Shown here one piece after another: positions 25,762 to 36,161 of a stretch of DNA of 64,000 nucleotides (the stretch's first letter is position 1; the number at the start of each line of letters is the position of its first letter). The stretch lies in contig NZ_JACHXU010000016.1 of NCBI RefSeq assembly GCF_014192335.1, positions 124,001-188,000 on the forward strand. Direction: 5' to 3'. This DNA comes from Aporhodopirellula rubra. Its GTDB lineage: Bacteria > Planctomycetota > Planctomycetia > Pirellulales > Pirellulaceae. The notes under the pieces were generated by a model. The model worked only from the letters and a program-made list of their open reading frames with translations, had not been told where the DNA came from and did not search any database. The translations under genes and the position numbers were made by a program.

Positions 25762-26796
25762 CTACGACCCGACGTAGCGGTCGAAAAGGGAGCGAGCGTG
25801 AGAGACATCACGAACACCGCTGATCACCGCCCGTCCGTCCCGAAACAACGTCAGCATCCGTTCCTCAGGCAGCGACAAACGCACGAAGAAACGTGACGTT
25901 TTGACCTCGCCGACGGTTTCCCATGTCCGGGCCATCCGTTGCAAATCGACATCCGCTCCGCCACCGGCGATCTGCACCGCGTCGCGACCACACAACGTTT
26001 CGGCCGATTGCGTCTCTAATGTTGAGGCGTTCAGAAAATCATATTCGTGTTGGACGCAGGCTCGGCAATTTGGGGCCGGTGACAGCCGAATGGTTCGGAT
26101 TTGGTTGTGCCAAAGATCAACGGACAATATTTCGTTCCGTACATCGAGGCGGTTCCCCGACAACCACTTGATCGCCTCACACGCCTGCAGGCTCGCTATC
26201 AGGTGCGTGGCCGGGCCGATCACACCGGCGGTGTCACAGGTCGCGGTTTCCCCCGGCAGTGGCGGTTGCGGCAGGAGACAACGGAAACACGGCGTCTCGC
26301 CATCAAACAAACGCACCTGTCCCCCTGCGCCGATACATCCTCCGTGGACCCACGGTGTACGCGTCTGGATGGACCAATCGTTGAGCAACAACCGCGCGGC
26401 AAAGTTGTCAGTCGCATCGATCACGAGGTCCACGTTTTCGAGGTTGTGGGCGATATTGTTGGGTGTGATATCAACAACGCGTTCTTGGATTTCGATCGAT
26501 GAGTTGATCGCCCGTAAGTGCGAGGCCGCGGCTTCGGCTTTGGCGGCTGCGGTTTCCGCATCGACTTCGGTATACAAACTCTGACGCTGCAGATTGCTCC
26601 ACTCCACCAGATCACGATCGATCAACCGGATGGTTCCGACGCCGGCGCGAGCAAGCAGTTCCGACGCGACACTCCCCAGGGCGCCACACCCCAACACCGC
26701 CACCCGTGCGGACTCGATCCGAGCCTGCCCCTCTTGTCCGATCGGATCGAACTGGGATTGGCGAAGATAACGTTCATCGGATCGCGAGATCGTCAT
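25762..26796 (-). CDS. ThiF/MoeB/HesA-family adenylyltransferase (E1-like)
   Basis: Predicted to adenylate the C-terminal glycine of a ubiquitin-like sulfur carrier (ThiS or MoaD type), in thiamine or molybdopterin synthesis. The 344-residue protein has the nucleotide motif VAVLGCGALGSVASE (33-47), the acidic strand RLIDRDLVEWSNLQRQ, VIDATDNFAARLLLND, and paired CxxC zinc sites (Cys170/173 and Cys244/247). Cys187, in TCDTAGVIGP, is at the catalytic position. The C-terminal 90 residues are an extra domain, not the rhodanese seen in some MoeB proteins. No thiS, thiG or moaD is nearby, so the carrier cannot be assigned. Confidence 0.9.
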   Translation of the reverse strand: MTISRSDERYLRQSQFDPIGQEGQARIESARVAVLGCGALGSVASELLARAGVGTIRLIDRDLVEWSNLQRQSLYTEVDAETAAAKAEAAASHLRAINSSIEIQERVVDITPNNIAHNLENVDLVIDATDNFAARLLLNDWSIQTRTPWVHGGCIGAGGQVRLFDGETPCFRCLLPQPPLPGETATCDTAGVIGPATHLIASLQACEAIKWLSGNRLDVRNEILSVDLWHNQIRTIRLSPAPNCRACVQHEYDFLNASTLETQSAETLCGRDAVQIAGGGADVDLQRMARTWETVGEVKTSRFFVRLSLPEERMLTLFRDGRAVISGVRDVSHARSLFDRYVGS

Positions 26797-26954
26797 GAGT
26801 CAGATCGGTGCCTTGTTCACACAAAGGTGAAGGGACGACGTTAGTGGTAGCGTCGTGCTGCGTCACAGAGAATGGATTGGGGTTCTGCGAATCGCGAATG
26901 TCATCGGATCATTCGGCCAACGACGAGACGAACGGAAATTCTCAACGAATTTCG

Positions 26955-27002
26955 CTGCCCTCCCATTTGGCTGCCCTCGCATTTAGCTGGCCTCCCAATT
27001 GT
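26955..27002. repeat. Three 16-bp imperfect tandem repeats
   Basis: Units at 26955-26970, 26971-26986 and 26987-27002 share CTGCCCTCCCATTTGG with one to five changes each. They lie in the 266-bp gene-free stretch between the 3' end of rnpB and the ThiF-like gene. No hairpin or coding frame explains them. Confidence 0.65.
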
Positions 27003-27061
27003 CTGTGACGAAGCATTCCTTGTAAGTATGCGGTTGCAAAATTTAATTCTGAAAGCGACGG

Positions 27062-27474
<413 letters not shown>

Positions 27475-27562
27475 GTCCGATAGAATCCTCTCTAAACCCC
27501 GCCGTCACAACCGGGCATGTGGGTGGTGGGGCAATGAGACGAGGCAAAACGCGTTGGTCAGC

Positions 27563-28786
27563 TCAGCGGTTTTCTGATTCGACGGGTCCGACCGCCATCC
27601 GCGAGCGAGACGTGGGCACTTCGAAGTCAGCAGGCAATTGATACGCCGACGCCGATCCGTACGCCGAGGCTCGACCGGCAGTCGTGGGATCCTCCATCGC
27701 CGAGGGGATCATGTTGTTGGCCAGTTCCGAGGTATCGATCCCGCTGCGGACCCAACCGGACGCGGCCACCGCCTCGGGGTCGACCTGCATCGCCTGAGCG
27801 AGCCACCCCTGAGCCGACACGGGATCCCCGCCGGCGATCGACGCAGCGGCGAGTTGCAGTCGCGCGGTCACGTCGGCAGGGTTTTTCTGGGCCGCGGCAA
27901 CGAGATACCGGTTGGATTCTTCGATCCGTCCGAGTTCCCGCATCGCGAGCCCACGCAACAAATCAGCCCGACCGGGAACAATGCCCCCATCGGTTTGGTT
28001 CATCATCAACGAACTGCTCGATTCGTTCAGCCGATCGAGCGTGGCCAACAAGCGATCGTGCCGCTGTTGTCGGTGGTAAATCTCGGCCGCCTGCAACTGC
28101 ACATACGGATAATCCGGCTGCAGCGAGAGTGCCCGGTGATAGGCGGCCAGTGCGGAGTCAGCACGCCCTTGTGCGTTTTCACAATCGCCCCACAACGCCC
28201 ATAACGCCGCCCACTCGCGATCCGACTGCAGAGCGATCTCGCACTGCCGGGCCGCTTCGTCGACGCGTCCGAGTTCGAGATACATGCGTCCGAGCCGTTG
28301 CAGGTGCTTCGGGTCGCCGGCACTGAGCTGCACGGCTTGTTTGAGATGCTCGATCGCGTCATTTCGCCGGCCTCGTTGCCAGAGCGTGTCGGCCAGCCCC
28401 CGGTGAGCGGCGTCGTTGCTGTCCGAAACATCCAGCGATTCACTAAACAGGGTCTCGGCGATCATCCAATCGCCTTCCCGGGCCGCTTTGAGACCCTGGC
28501 GAGAAAGCCGGCGGGCCGCGACGGTTTGCCGGCTCTCACCGAACTTGACGATCCCTCGGCACCCTGATTGAGAACACATCACCGTGATCAGGCCAAAGAG
28601 GATTCCCACCGCGCACGGGGAAACGGCGATCACACGACCTCGGCCGAAGGGGTCGTGGAATCGGCTCGCAAATCGGTCGTGCGAACTCGCGTTCACGTTC
28701 GCTGCACCTTCACCGGCTACCGCCCGTTTTCCGATTGGTTCGGGATCCCAAATCTTAACGATAAACCGGCAATTCCGGTCATTCAC
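27563..28786 (-). CDS. TPR-repeat protein with membrane or lipid anchor
   Basis: A 407-residue protein. A leader of about 50 polar residues precedes a hydrophobic segment (ILFGLITVMCSQSGCRG), whose cysteines could be a lipobox, so a lipoprotein or membrane-anchored periplasmic protein is likely; the real start may be closer to this segment. Residues about 90-330 form at least six tetratricopeptide repeats (A..R.....DAIEHLKQAVQL, YLELGRVDEAARQCEIAL and so on), a platform for protein contacts. The C-terminal 70 residues are low in structure and rich in Ser/Ala. The gene begins about 80 bp beyond rnpB, on the same strand; it may share its promoter region with the gene at 29039 only through an untranscribed gap. 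Confidence 0.82.
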   Translation of the reverse strand: MNDRNCRFIVKIWDPEPIGKRAVAGEGAANVNASSHDRFASRFHDPFGRGRVIAVSPCAVGILFGLITVMCSQSGCRGIVKFGESRQTVAARRLSRQGLKAAREGDWMIAETLFSESLDVSDSNDAAHRGLADTLWQRGRRNDAIEHLKQAVQLSAGDPKHLQRLGRMYLELGRVDEAARQCEIALQSDREWAALWALWGDCENAQGRADSALAAYHRALSLQPDYPYVQLQAAEIYHRQQRHDRLLATLDRLNESSSSLMMNQTDGGIVPGRADLLRGLAMRELGRIEESNRYLVAAAQKNPADVTARLQLAAASIAGGDPVSAQGWLAQAMQVDPEAVAASGWVRSGIDTSELANNMIPSAMEDPTTAGRASAYGSASAYQLPADFEVPTSRSRMAVGPVESENR

Positions 28787-29038
28787 GCTCGACTGATACC
28801 AAAATCGCTACGACCGTTGCCAGCCGGACAACCGGCAAATCTTCGCTTTTCGGAACGACCCGCACGACCCGTCCCACGCCGCGAATCCCGGAAAGAAACG
28901 GCCGATCGTCATAACCGGCGGCCGAGTCGTTCGACATCTCGGTCGCCCTCCACTGTCACACCACCGGCCCAAAACAGGGTCGGCGAGGTGGACGGAGAAC
29001 TGTCCAACCGTGCGACCGCATTTCATTTGAGCGTCTCG

Positions 29039-29209
29039 ATGTTCCCTACGTGCCTGTCCGATCCCGAAGAAAACGCCCCCGGTCAATTGCTCGCCGACCT
29101 GGAACGTCGCCAAGACGAGGCCCTCGAACAACTCGACGACCTCGAAAAGAAGCTTTGTGACGTGCTCAAAGGACTGAACATCGAAATGGAAGAAGTCGAT
29201 CTGGACTGA
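29039..29209 (+). CDS. Small acidic helical protein (56 residues)
   Basis: MFPTCLSDPEEN is followed by a regular heptad-like helix rich in Leu, Glu and Asp (LLADLERRQDEALEQLDD ... LCDVLKGLN). It looks like a short coiled coil and ends EEVDLD. The frame is longer upstream (back to 28568), but that part is antisense to the TPR gene and has no coding look, so ATG 29039 is preferred. I believe similar small proteins occur near methyltransferase genes in Pirellulaceae, but this is not certain. It is in the same frame as the methyltransferase that follows, separated by one stop codon at 29207-29209. Confidence 0.45.
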   Translation: MFPTCLSDPEENAPGQLLADLERRQDEALEQLDDLEKKLCDVLKGLNIEMEEVDLD

Positions 29210-29386
29210 TCCGCGGTCACGACGCGTCCACGTGTTGACGGGAATGCGTTATCATCGGGTGAACGATCTTCGGATGAGTTTCACGTCCCCTGTCCGCCGC
29301 CGAGAGCCCGAGCCATTTCCAACCATTCCCCGCAATCGGGCCCCTCGCACGCTGAAACGACCGGACGCGACGGGTCAGCAACGTGG

Positions 29387-29950
29387 ACGTTTCTGAAGAA
29401 CTTTGCACGCAACCCGACATCCGTCGGCGCGATCGCCCCGAGCAGCCAAGGTCTCGTCGAAACGATGGTCGAGTGGTTCGATTGGGATACCGCCCGCGGC
29501 GTTGTCGAGTACGGGCCCGGCACCGGCGTTTTCACCGAAGGCGTGAGTCGACGCCTGCACCCGGACGCGAAGTTCTTCGCCATTGAGCGGTCCGCCGAAC
29601 TCGCCGCGATCACTCGGAACCGGTGCCCCGACGTGACCGTGCACGAAGAGTCCGCGGCCGATGTGGCCCGATTGTGCCAGTCCGCAGGCATCGACCAGGT
29701 CGATGCGATCATTTGCGGGTTACCGTGGGCTTCGTTCCCCGAGTCGTTGCAGCGGAACATTCTCGACGCGACGCTCGATGTCCTTCGTCCGGGCGGCCAA
29801 TTCGCCACGTTCGCTTACTGGCAGGGTGTCGTTTTGCCAGCCGGTGTTCGGTTTTCTAGACGGCTTCGAGAAAGCTTCTCGGAGGTGCATCGCAGCCCGA
29901 CGGTGTGGCGTAATTTGCCGCCTGCATTTGTCTATCGCTGTACAAAATAG
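29387..29950 (+). CDS. SAM-dependent methyltransferase, no canonical start codon visible
   Basis: The frame encodes FLKNFARNPTSVGAIAPSSQ (29390 on), a typical opening of phosphatidylethanolamine N-methyltransferase-like proteins, followed by the SAM motif VEYGPGTGVFTEG, acidic FAIERSAEL, and IICGLPWASFP and PGGQFATFAY near the end, about 190 residues in all. It probably methylates a lipid head group or a similar small molecule. No ATG, GTG or TTG lies in this frame between the stop at 29207-29209 and 29465; an ATG at 29465 would cut off the conserved opening. An ATT at 29315 or a shift from the frame starting ATG 29244/29274 could supply the start. The 5' boundary here is therefore only the first clearly conserved codons. 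Confidence 0.75.
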   Translation, partial: TFLKNFARNPTSVGAIAPSSQGLVETMVEWFDWDTARGVVEYGPGTGVFTEGVSRRLHPDAKFFAIERSAELAAITRNRCPDVTVHEESAADVARLCQSAGIDQVDAIICGLPWASFPESLQRNILDATLDVLRPGGQFATFAYWQGVVLPAGVRFSRRLRESFSEVHRSPTVWRNLPPAFVYRCTK

Positions 29951-30244
29951 ACGTCTTCAATCTACGGGCAGTCCGCCCAAATCAATAGACGCAAAATTGT
30001 CACGCATAGGGTTGAGCCAGCCCCTCCGTTTCGATCTGAGAGTATACTCCGACCGATCAAAAACCTGGGAAGCCGACGATTCAAAAGGAGTCGACCACCG
30101 GCAAGATTGGCACGTCGTCGCGCGGCGAAGTCACCCGGAAACATTGGGATCCAAAGACCCTGCGTTTACGTGCCAACCCAGGGCACCGCCGCGAATCCAT
30201 GAGCCCGATGCGAAGGCACAACCTTCCACCCCGGCCTCCATCGC

Positions 30245-31819
30245 ATGAGCAGCGTGCAGCACCCTGATTCCCACCAACCTCACCCATACGCCCTCCTCCT
30301 GAGTCCCACCGTGCTATATCGAGTTACTCTGTTTCTCTCTGTGACACTTTCCCTTCTCTGCGTTTCCGGTATCGCGGTAGCACAGCAAACTGAATCCGTC
30401 GAAACGGAAGCCAAATCGGCCCAACAAGAAGCCGACGCGTGGAAAGCGATCGACGCACGTCCGACACCCCAGTGGTGGCGTGATGCCAAATTCGGAATCT
30501 TCATTCACTGGGGACCGTACTCGGTACCCGCCTTCTCCGAAGTCGGTCGTTATTCGGAGTGGTACTGGATGGATCTCGCGAACCCCAAACGACGATCACA
30601 CCAACTCGTTAAACAGTTCCACGACCGGGTCTATGGAGAACGATTCACTTACCCTGACTTCGTACCGATGTTCACGTGTGAGCTCTTCGACGCCGACCAG
30701 TGGGCCAAATCGTTCGAAGAATCCGGCGCGAAGTACGTCGTCCTAACCTCCAAACACCACGACGGCTATTGCCTCTGGCCGAGCGAAGAAGCGGACCTCT
30801 CCTGGGGACGCCCTTGGAATAGCACCAACACCGGTCCCGGTCGCGACCTCGTCGGTGAACTGACGCAAGCGGTTCGCAAAACCGATGTCAAAATGGGACT
30901 CTATTATTCGATCTACGAATGGTTCAATCCGCTCTACACCACCGACGTCGATCTGTTTGTGACCAAGCACTTGATCCCTCAATTCAAAGACATGGTCAAC
31001 CAATACAAACCCGCCGTCATCTTTACTGACGGGGAATGGGATCATCCGGCCAAAACATGGCGGACATCGGAGATGTTGACGTGGTTGTTCAACGACTCAC
31101 CATGCAAAGACGAAGTCGTGATCAATGATCGCTGGGGCAAAGGCGACCGACACAAACACGGTGGCTACTACACAACCGAATACGGTGCCGGATTGCCCAA
31201 CGCCGAAAACGCGTGGGAAGAAAACCGCGGAATGGCTCACTCGTTCGGATACAGCCGGACCGAACGATTCGAAGATTACAACAGCAGCGAGGCATTGGTC
31301 CTGATGCTGATCGACATCGTCTCACGCGGCGGGAACTTCCTGCTCGATATCGGCCCGACTGCCGATGGACGGATCCCACCGTTGATGGAAGAGCGGCTCG
31401 CCGAGATCGGTGATTGGCTCGACGTCAACGGCGAGGCGATTTACGGCACAACGACGCACTCGACGACCTGCCAATGGACCGCCGGCATCGAAGAGGAACT
31501 CGGCAAAGGCAACTACCGCGTCAAATACGACGTCAACAAACTGCTCAAGACGCCCGACGAAGGAAAGGCACGCAAAGAAGCCGTCTTTACCCGAAAAGGT
31601 GACGCGTTCTATGCGATCTGTGCCGTGTTCCCCAATGGCCAATTGACCCTCAAAAACATCACCGCGTCGCCCAACGCCGTCGTCTCCATGCTCGGCCACG
31701 ACAGCGATTTGACGTGGAAACAGGTCGGTGATCATGTCGTTATCGACATGCCAACGATCAACCCATCTAAAATGCCCTGCGAGTTTGCGTGGACGTTTAA
31801 GATCAGCAGCGTCGAGTAA
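30245..31819 (+). CDS. Alpha-L-fucosidase, GH29, secreted
   Basis: Removes terminal fucose from polysaccharides or glycoproteins. The 524-residue protein has a signal peptide (residues 25-46, LFLSVTLSLLCVSGIAVA, cut near QQT). The GH29 barrel follows: WWRDAKFGIFIHWGPYSVPA, VVLTSKHHDGYCLWPS, MGLYYSIYEWFNP, and FTDGEWDHPAKTW with Asp262 as the nucleophile. GGNFLLDIGPTADGRIPP closes the barrel. The C-terminal domain of about 100 residues is a beta sandwich. It is the first gene of a pair with the oxidoreductase at 31875, and the two are closed by a terminator at 33384. Marine planctomycetes degrade fucose-rich algal sulfated polysaccharides with such enzymes. Confidence 0.95.
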   Translation: MSSVQHPDSHQPHPYALLLSPTVLYRVTLFLSVTLSLLCVSGIAVAQQTESVETEAKSAQQEADAWKAIDARPTPQWWRDAKFGIFIHWGPYSVPAFSEVGRYSEWYWMDLANPKRRSHQLVKQFHDRVYGERFTYPDFVPMFTCELFDADQWAKSFEESGAKYVVLTSKHHDGYCLWPSEEADLSWGRPWNSTNTGPGRDLVGELTQAVRKTDVKMGLYYSIYEWFNPLYTTDVDLFVTKHLIPQFKDMVNQYKPAVIFTDGEWDHPAKTWRTSEMLTWLFNDSPCKDEVVINDRWGKGDRHKHGGYYTTEYGAGLPNAENAWEENRGMAHSFGYSRTERFEDYNSSEALVLMLIDIVSRGGNFLLDIGPTADGRIPPLMEERLAEIGDWLDVNGEAIYGTTTHSTTCQWTAGIEEELGKGNYRVKYDVNKLLKTPDEGKARKEAVFTRKGDAFYAICAVFPNGQLTLKNITASPNAVVSMLGHDSDLTWKQVGDHVVIDMPTINPSKMPCEFAWTFKISSVE

Positions 31820-31874
31820 TCCCGTCGCTCGCCAAACCTCTCACTTACTTTCCCCATCCCCAATGGAAAATCTG

Positions 31875-33254
<1,380 letters not shown>

Positions 33255-33383
33255 GCCACCGACACACCCCGCACGCTGACCGGCCGCCTCACGTTCGCCT
33301 CCTCGTCCGACCGGGAGGCTCCGCGGCACGCCGTTCTCTCATGGCACGCCGGCAGATTCACGGCACTGATCACGAAAGGAAAA

Positions 33384-33423
33384 GGGCGAGGAAGCAGTTT
33401 GCTTTCTCGCCCTTTTTTGTTTG
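33384..33423 (+). terminator. Rho-independent terminator after the fucosidase-oxidoreductase pair
   Basis: GGGCGAGGAAGCA at 33384-33396 pairs with TGCTTTCTCGCCC at 33400-33412, forming a stem with a tiny loop and one G-T/A mismatch. It is followed by TTTTTTGTTTGT on the plus strand. It lies 130 bp after the oxidoreductase stop, and the minus-strand PpiD-like gene ends beyond it, so it may also separate the two converging transcripts. Confidence 0.9.
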
Positions 33424-33521
33424 TCTTACCGCACGTTATCGTGCCGCCGATTGCGGGAGTTGCCGCTCATGACGGCCTGCCCGGCAGGAGCCAGGCGAGC
33501 CCTCAATTCAGAGCGGGTCGA

Positions 33522-36011
33522 CTATTCGTCGTCCGACAATCGCATTTCGAATCCCGTCCGCTCATCAACCGATTCATAGAACCCACGGACGATGTTACGA
33601 GCGTCTTGGTTGCCCAACAACTGAGCCATGAAACGCTGCTGCGGTTGGCGGAACTGCTCACGCAATTGCTCGACATCCGGCTGGAATTCCGTCGGTGTTA
33701 CCACGTAGAAAACGCTCTGCGGATCATTCGGTGCGACTCCGTATTCACCCAAAGGTGTCGCGAAGACCTCACGCATGAATTCGTCACCAACGGCATCGAG
33801 TTTAGGCACTTCCGCAATCACGGTTTGCATGAACCCGAGTTGTTCGAGCCAGCTGAACGGGCCGACGTTTTCGATCAGGTTTGATTTTTTGTCTTCAGGA
33901 ACCACGTCCGACAAAGTCTTGTCTCCGTCTGCGATTGATGCGGCGATTTCTTCTGCGGCCGCCTTAGCGAGCTTCCTCGCTTCTCGAGTGCGAATGAACA
34001 AGACCACTTCGTCACGAACTTCATCGAGCTCGGGAACGAATGTCGGGACGTCCTCCGTTTTCCAACTGATGTACGTCACACCGGCTTCGAGATCCACCGA
34101 ACGCAGCGGCGAGAACTCAGGTTGTGGCGGCAACATCGAGCCGTCCTGCATCTGAGCACCAAACATCATGGCACCGTAAGGCGGTCCGCGACGGTTGAAC
34201 CCGGTGCCCAATCCGTAGGAGGTGCCTGGATCGACCTCATCGACACTCACTCGGTTGACCAACTGTTTCGTTTTCCCGTAAATCAATCCGAGTTCATCCG
34301 CCATCTTTTTCAGATTGAGGCGTTCGGGAGCGTCGGATTCCTTTTGAATACCAACGGAAACATTGCTTTCATGCACCGCCCGTTCGCTGAAATAGAGCCG
34401 CATCCGTTTGTTGGCTTCGGTAACGGCCTGATCGAGTGCGTTGCGGGCGGGCTCGAGTGCCATTTCGGTCGCGATTTGGTCGCGAACTTCTTCGAATGAT
34501 TGCAGCTTGGTTTGCTCGGGTTCGTCGTCGAGCTCGAGACTCATTGCGGCTTCTTCGGCAGGTTCCGACGTCGCTTCTTCTTCAGTTTCTTCAGCCTCCG
34601 TTTCGGGGGCCTCTTCCGCCGATTCAGTTGATTCCGCTTCGGTGGCGGGCTCTTCTTCGCTCATCTCGGCGGGCTCGTCGGTTTCAGCCGCTTCTTCCGC
34701 TTCGGCAGGTGCGTCAGACTCAGCCGGAGTCTCAGGCTCGGAAGGGGTCTCAGGCTCGGTGGGAGCTTCCGTTTCGGCAGGCGTCTCGGTTTCCGCAGGC
34801 GTCTCTGCGTCGGCCGCCGGTTCACCCGTTGCAGGCTCTTCGTCCTGGAACATCACCAAACGGACCGAATTGTCCGCACTGGCGTTCATGGACGAATCTT
34901 CGGCGGCGGGTTCACTCGACTCAGTATCTTCAGCAGCATCAGCGGCCGGCTCGTCGGTGCTCTCTTCCGCAGTTTCTTCGCTGGTTTGTTCTTCACTGGT
35001 CTCTTCTGCGGCGGCCTCTGCGGTGGCGGGCTGTTCTTCCGCTGCGGCTGCTTCATCAGAGCCGACGGGAAGCTGGAAATCGCCCCCGGCGAGACGTCGT
35101 TCGTACTCCGCCCGGATTTGCTCTTCGCTGAATTTCGCTTTCTCGACATCGAGGAACTGCTGCAAGTCGGCGGCCACCCATTCGATCTGAGCCGAATCGG
35201 GGCGTCCGAAGCTCGGCAGCGGCGATTGATCACCGGGATAACTCAGGCGTTTCTTGCCTTCTTCGTAGACCTCTTTAATGTCCGACTGGCTCGGTTCGGC
35301 GTCGGTTTGATCCAGATATTCGCTCACCAAAACGCCGTACGCGTTCACGGTCGCTTTCTGGTTTAATTTCAAAAAATTCTCCCACTGACCCAGCGGAGTG
35401 ACCACAGGAATCTGGCCATTGGTCAATCCGACGAGCGAACCGCGTTGATACAGGTCCGCCAACAAATGCATGCGGAGCTGTTCGTAGAGGTGCTGTTGGC
35501 CGAGTTGGTTGCCGCTGCTCCTCATCAACATCGCGACGATTTCGCTGTCGGTGAAGGTTCCATCGGTGAACCGGGTCAACCAGTTTCCGATCGCGGTATC
35601 GTCGAGTTCGAAGCCAGCTTTTTGAGATTCGCTGTAGAAACGAAGCGTGTTGACCGTGGCTTCTTCGCCTGGATTGGAATCGATTCCGAGCGACTGAATT
35701 TGGCCCGATTGTTCGTCAAATTGGAAACCGGGGGTTTGCGGCACGCCGCCCCGATTGATCGTTTCAGAAGCCAATTCGCTGAGAAAACGCACGACGGCGG
35801 CGTGGTTCTGCGTCGTACGAGCGACACGAGCGCGGGTCAACTCGACACCATCGAACGTCGCCGCAACCGGATCGGAATTCATCCCTCCGCCACGACGCAT
35901 GTAGGTGTCCAACGCTGGCAAAACAACGAAAGAAAAAAGAGCCAAGAGGGTCAAAAAGACCATCAAAGGCTTGAGGTTGCGTCGAAATATCTCGAACGGA
36001 CTCGAACTCAT
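33522..36011 (-). CDS. PpiD/SurA-type periplasmic chaperone-like protein with an acidic insert
   Basis: An 829-residue protein anchored by one N-terminal membrane helix (residues 13-33) with the short cytoplasmic tail typical of PpiD. The periplasmic part contains a SurA-N-like helical bundle (about 50-280). From about 320 to 500 it runs through a low-complexity block of repeated Glu, Ala, Pro and Thr (ETPAETE, PSEPETPAES, EEAAETDEPAE). A helical C-terminal half follows (about 515-829) with KLAKAAAEEIAASIADG and LGNQDARNIVRGFYES. I see no rotamase (PPIC) core, so a chaperone role without isomerase activity is more likely. A single gene. Confidence 0.8.
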   Translation of the reverse strand: MSSSPFEIFRRNLKPLMVFLTLLALFSFVVLPALDTYMRRGGGMNSDPVAATFDGVELTRARVARTTQNHAAVVRFLSELASETINRGGVPQTPGFQFDEQSGQIQSLGIDSNPGEEATVNTLRFYSESQKAGFELDDTAIGNWLTRFTDGTFTDSEIVAMLMRSSGNQLGQQHLYEQLRMHLLADLYQRGSLVGLTNGQIPVVTPLGQWENFLKLNQKATVNAYGVLVSEYLDQTDAEPSQSDIKEVYEEGKKRLSYPGDQSPLPSFGRPDSAQIEWVAADLQQFLDVEKAKFSEEQIRAEYERRLAGGDFQLPVGSDEAAAAEEQPATAEAAAEETSEEQTSEETAEESTDEPAADAAEDTESSEPAAEDSSMNASADNSVRLVMFQDEEPATGEPAADAETPAETETPAETEAPTEPETPSEPETPAESDAPAEAEEAAETDEPAEMSEEEPATEAESTESAEEAPETEAEETEEEATSEPAEEAAMSLELDDEPEQTKLQSFEEVRDQIATEMALEPARNALDQAVTEANKRMRLYFSERAVHESNVSVGIQKESDAPERLNLKKMADELGLIYGKTKQLVNRVSVDEVDPGTSYGLGTGFNRRGPPYGAMMFGAQMQDGSMLPPQPEFSPLRSVDLEAGVTYISWKTEDVPTFVPELDEVRDEVVLFIRTREARKLAKAAAEEIAASIADGDKTLSDVVPEDKKSNLIENVGPFSWLEQLGFMQTVIAEVPKLDAVGDEFMREVFATPLGEYGVAPNDPQSVFYVVTPTEFQPDVEQLREQFRQPQQRFMAQLLGNQDARNIVRGFYESVDERTGFEMRLSDDE

Positions 36012-36161
36012 CAGAGAAGCCTACATAAACCCGCGAGGGGGACACCTGCGAAGGATGCCTCGACCTGCGGACGGAGGGAGGGGGCGGGAGGGGAACCACG
36101 AAACTGCAAAGGGTATCGCCGATGGAATTTGAAGGTCAAGATGACTTGATCGTCCTGGACC

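Noticed and set aside
34122-35131. Several Arg-rich plus-strand frames
   Set aside because: All antisense to the PpiD-like gene with no motif and no start signals.
34441-35190. Ser/Ala-rich 249-residue plus-strand frame
   Set aside because: It is the complement of the acidic Glu/Ala/Pro/Thr block of the PpiD-like gene; the bias explains it.
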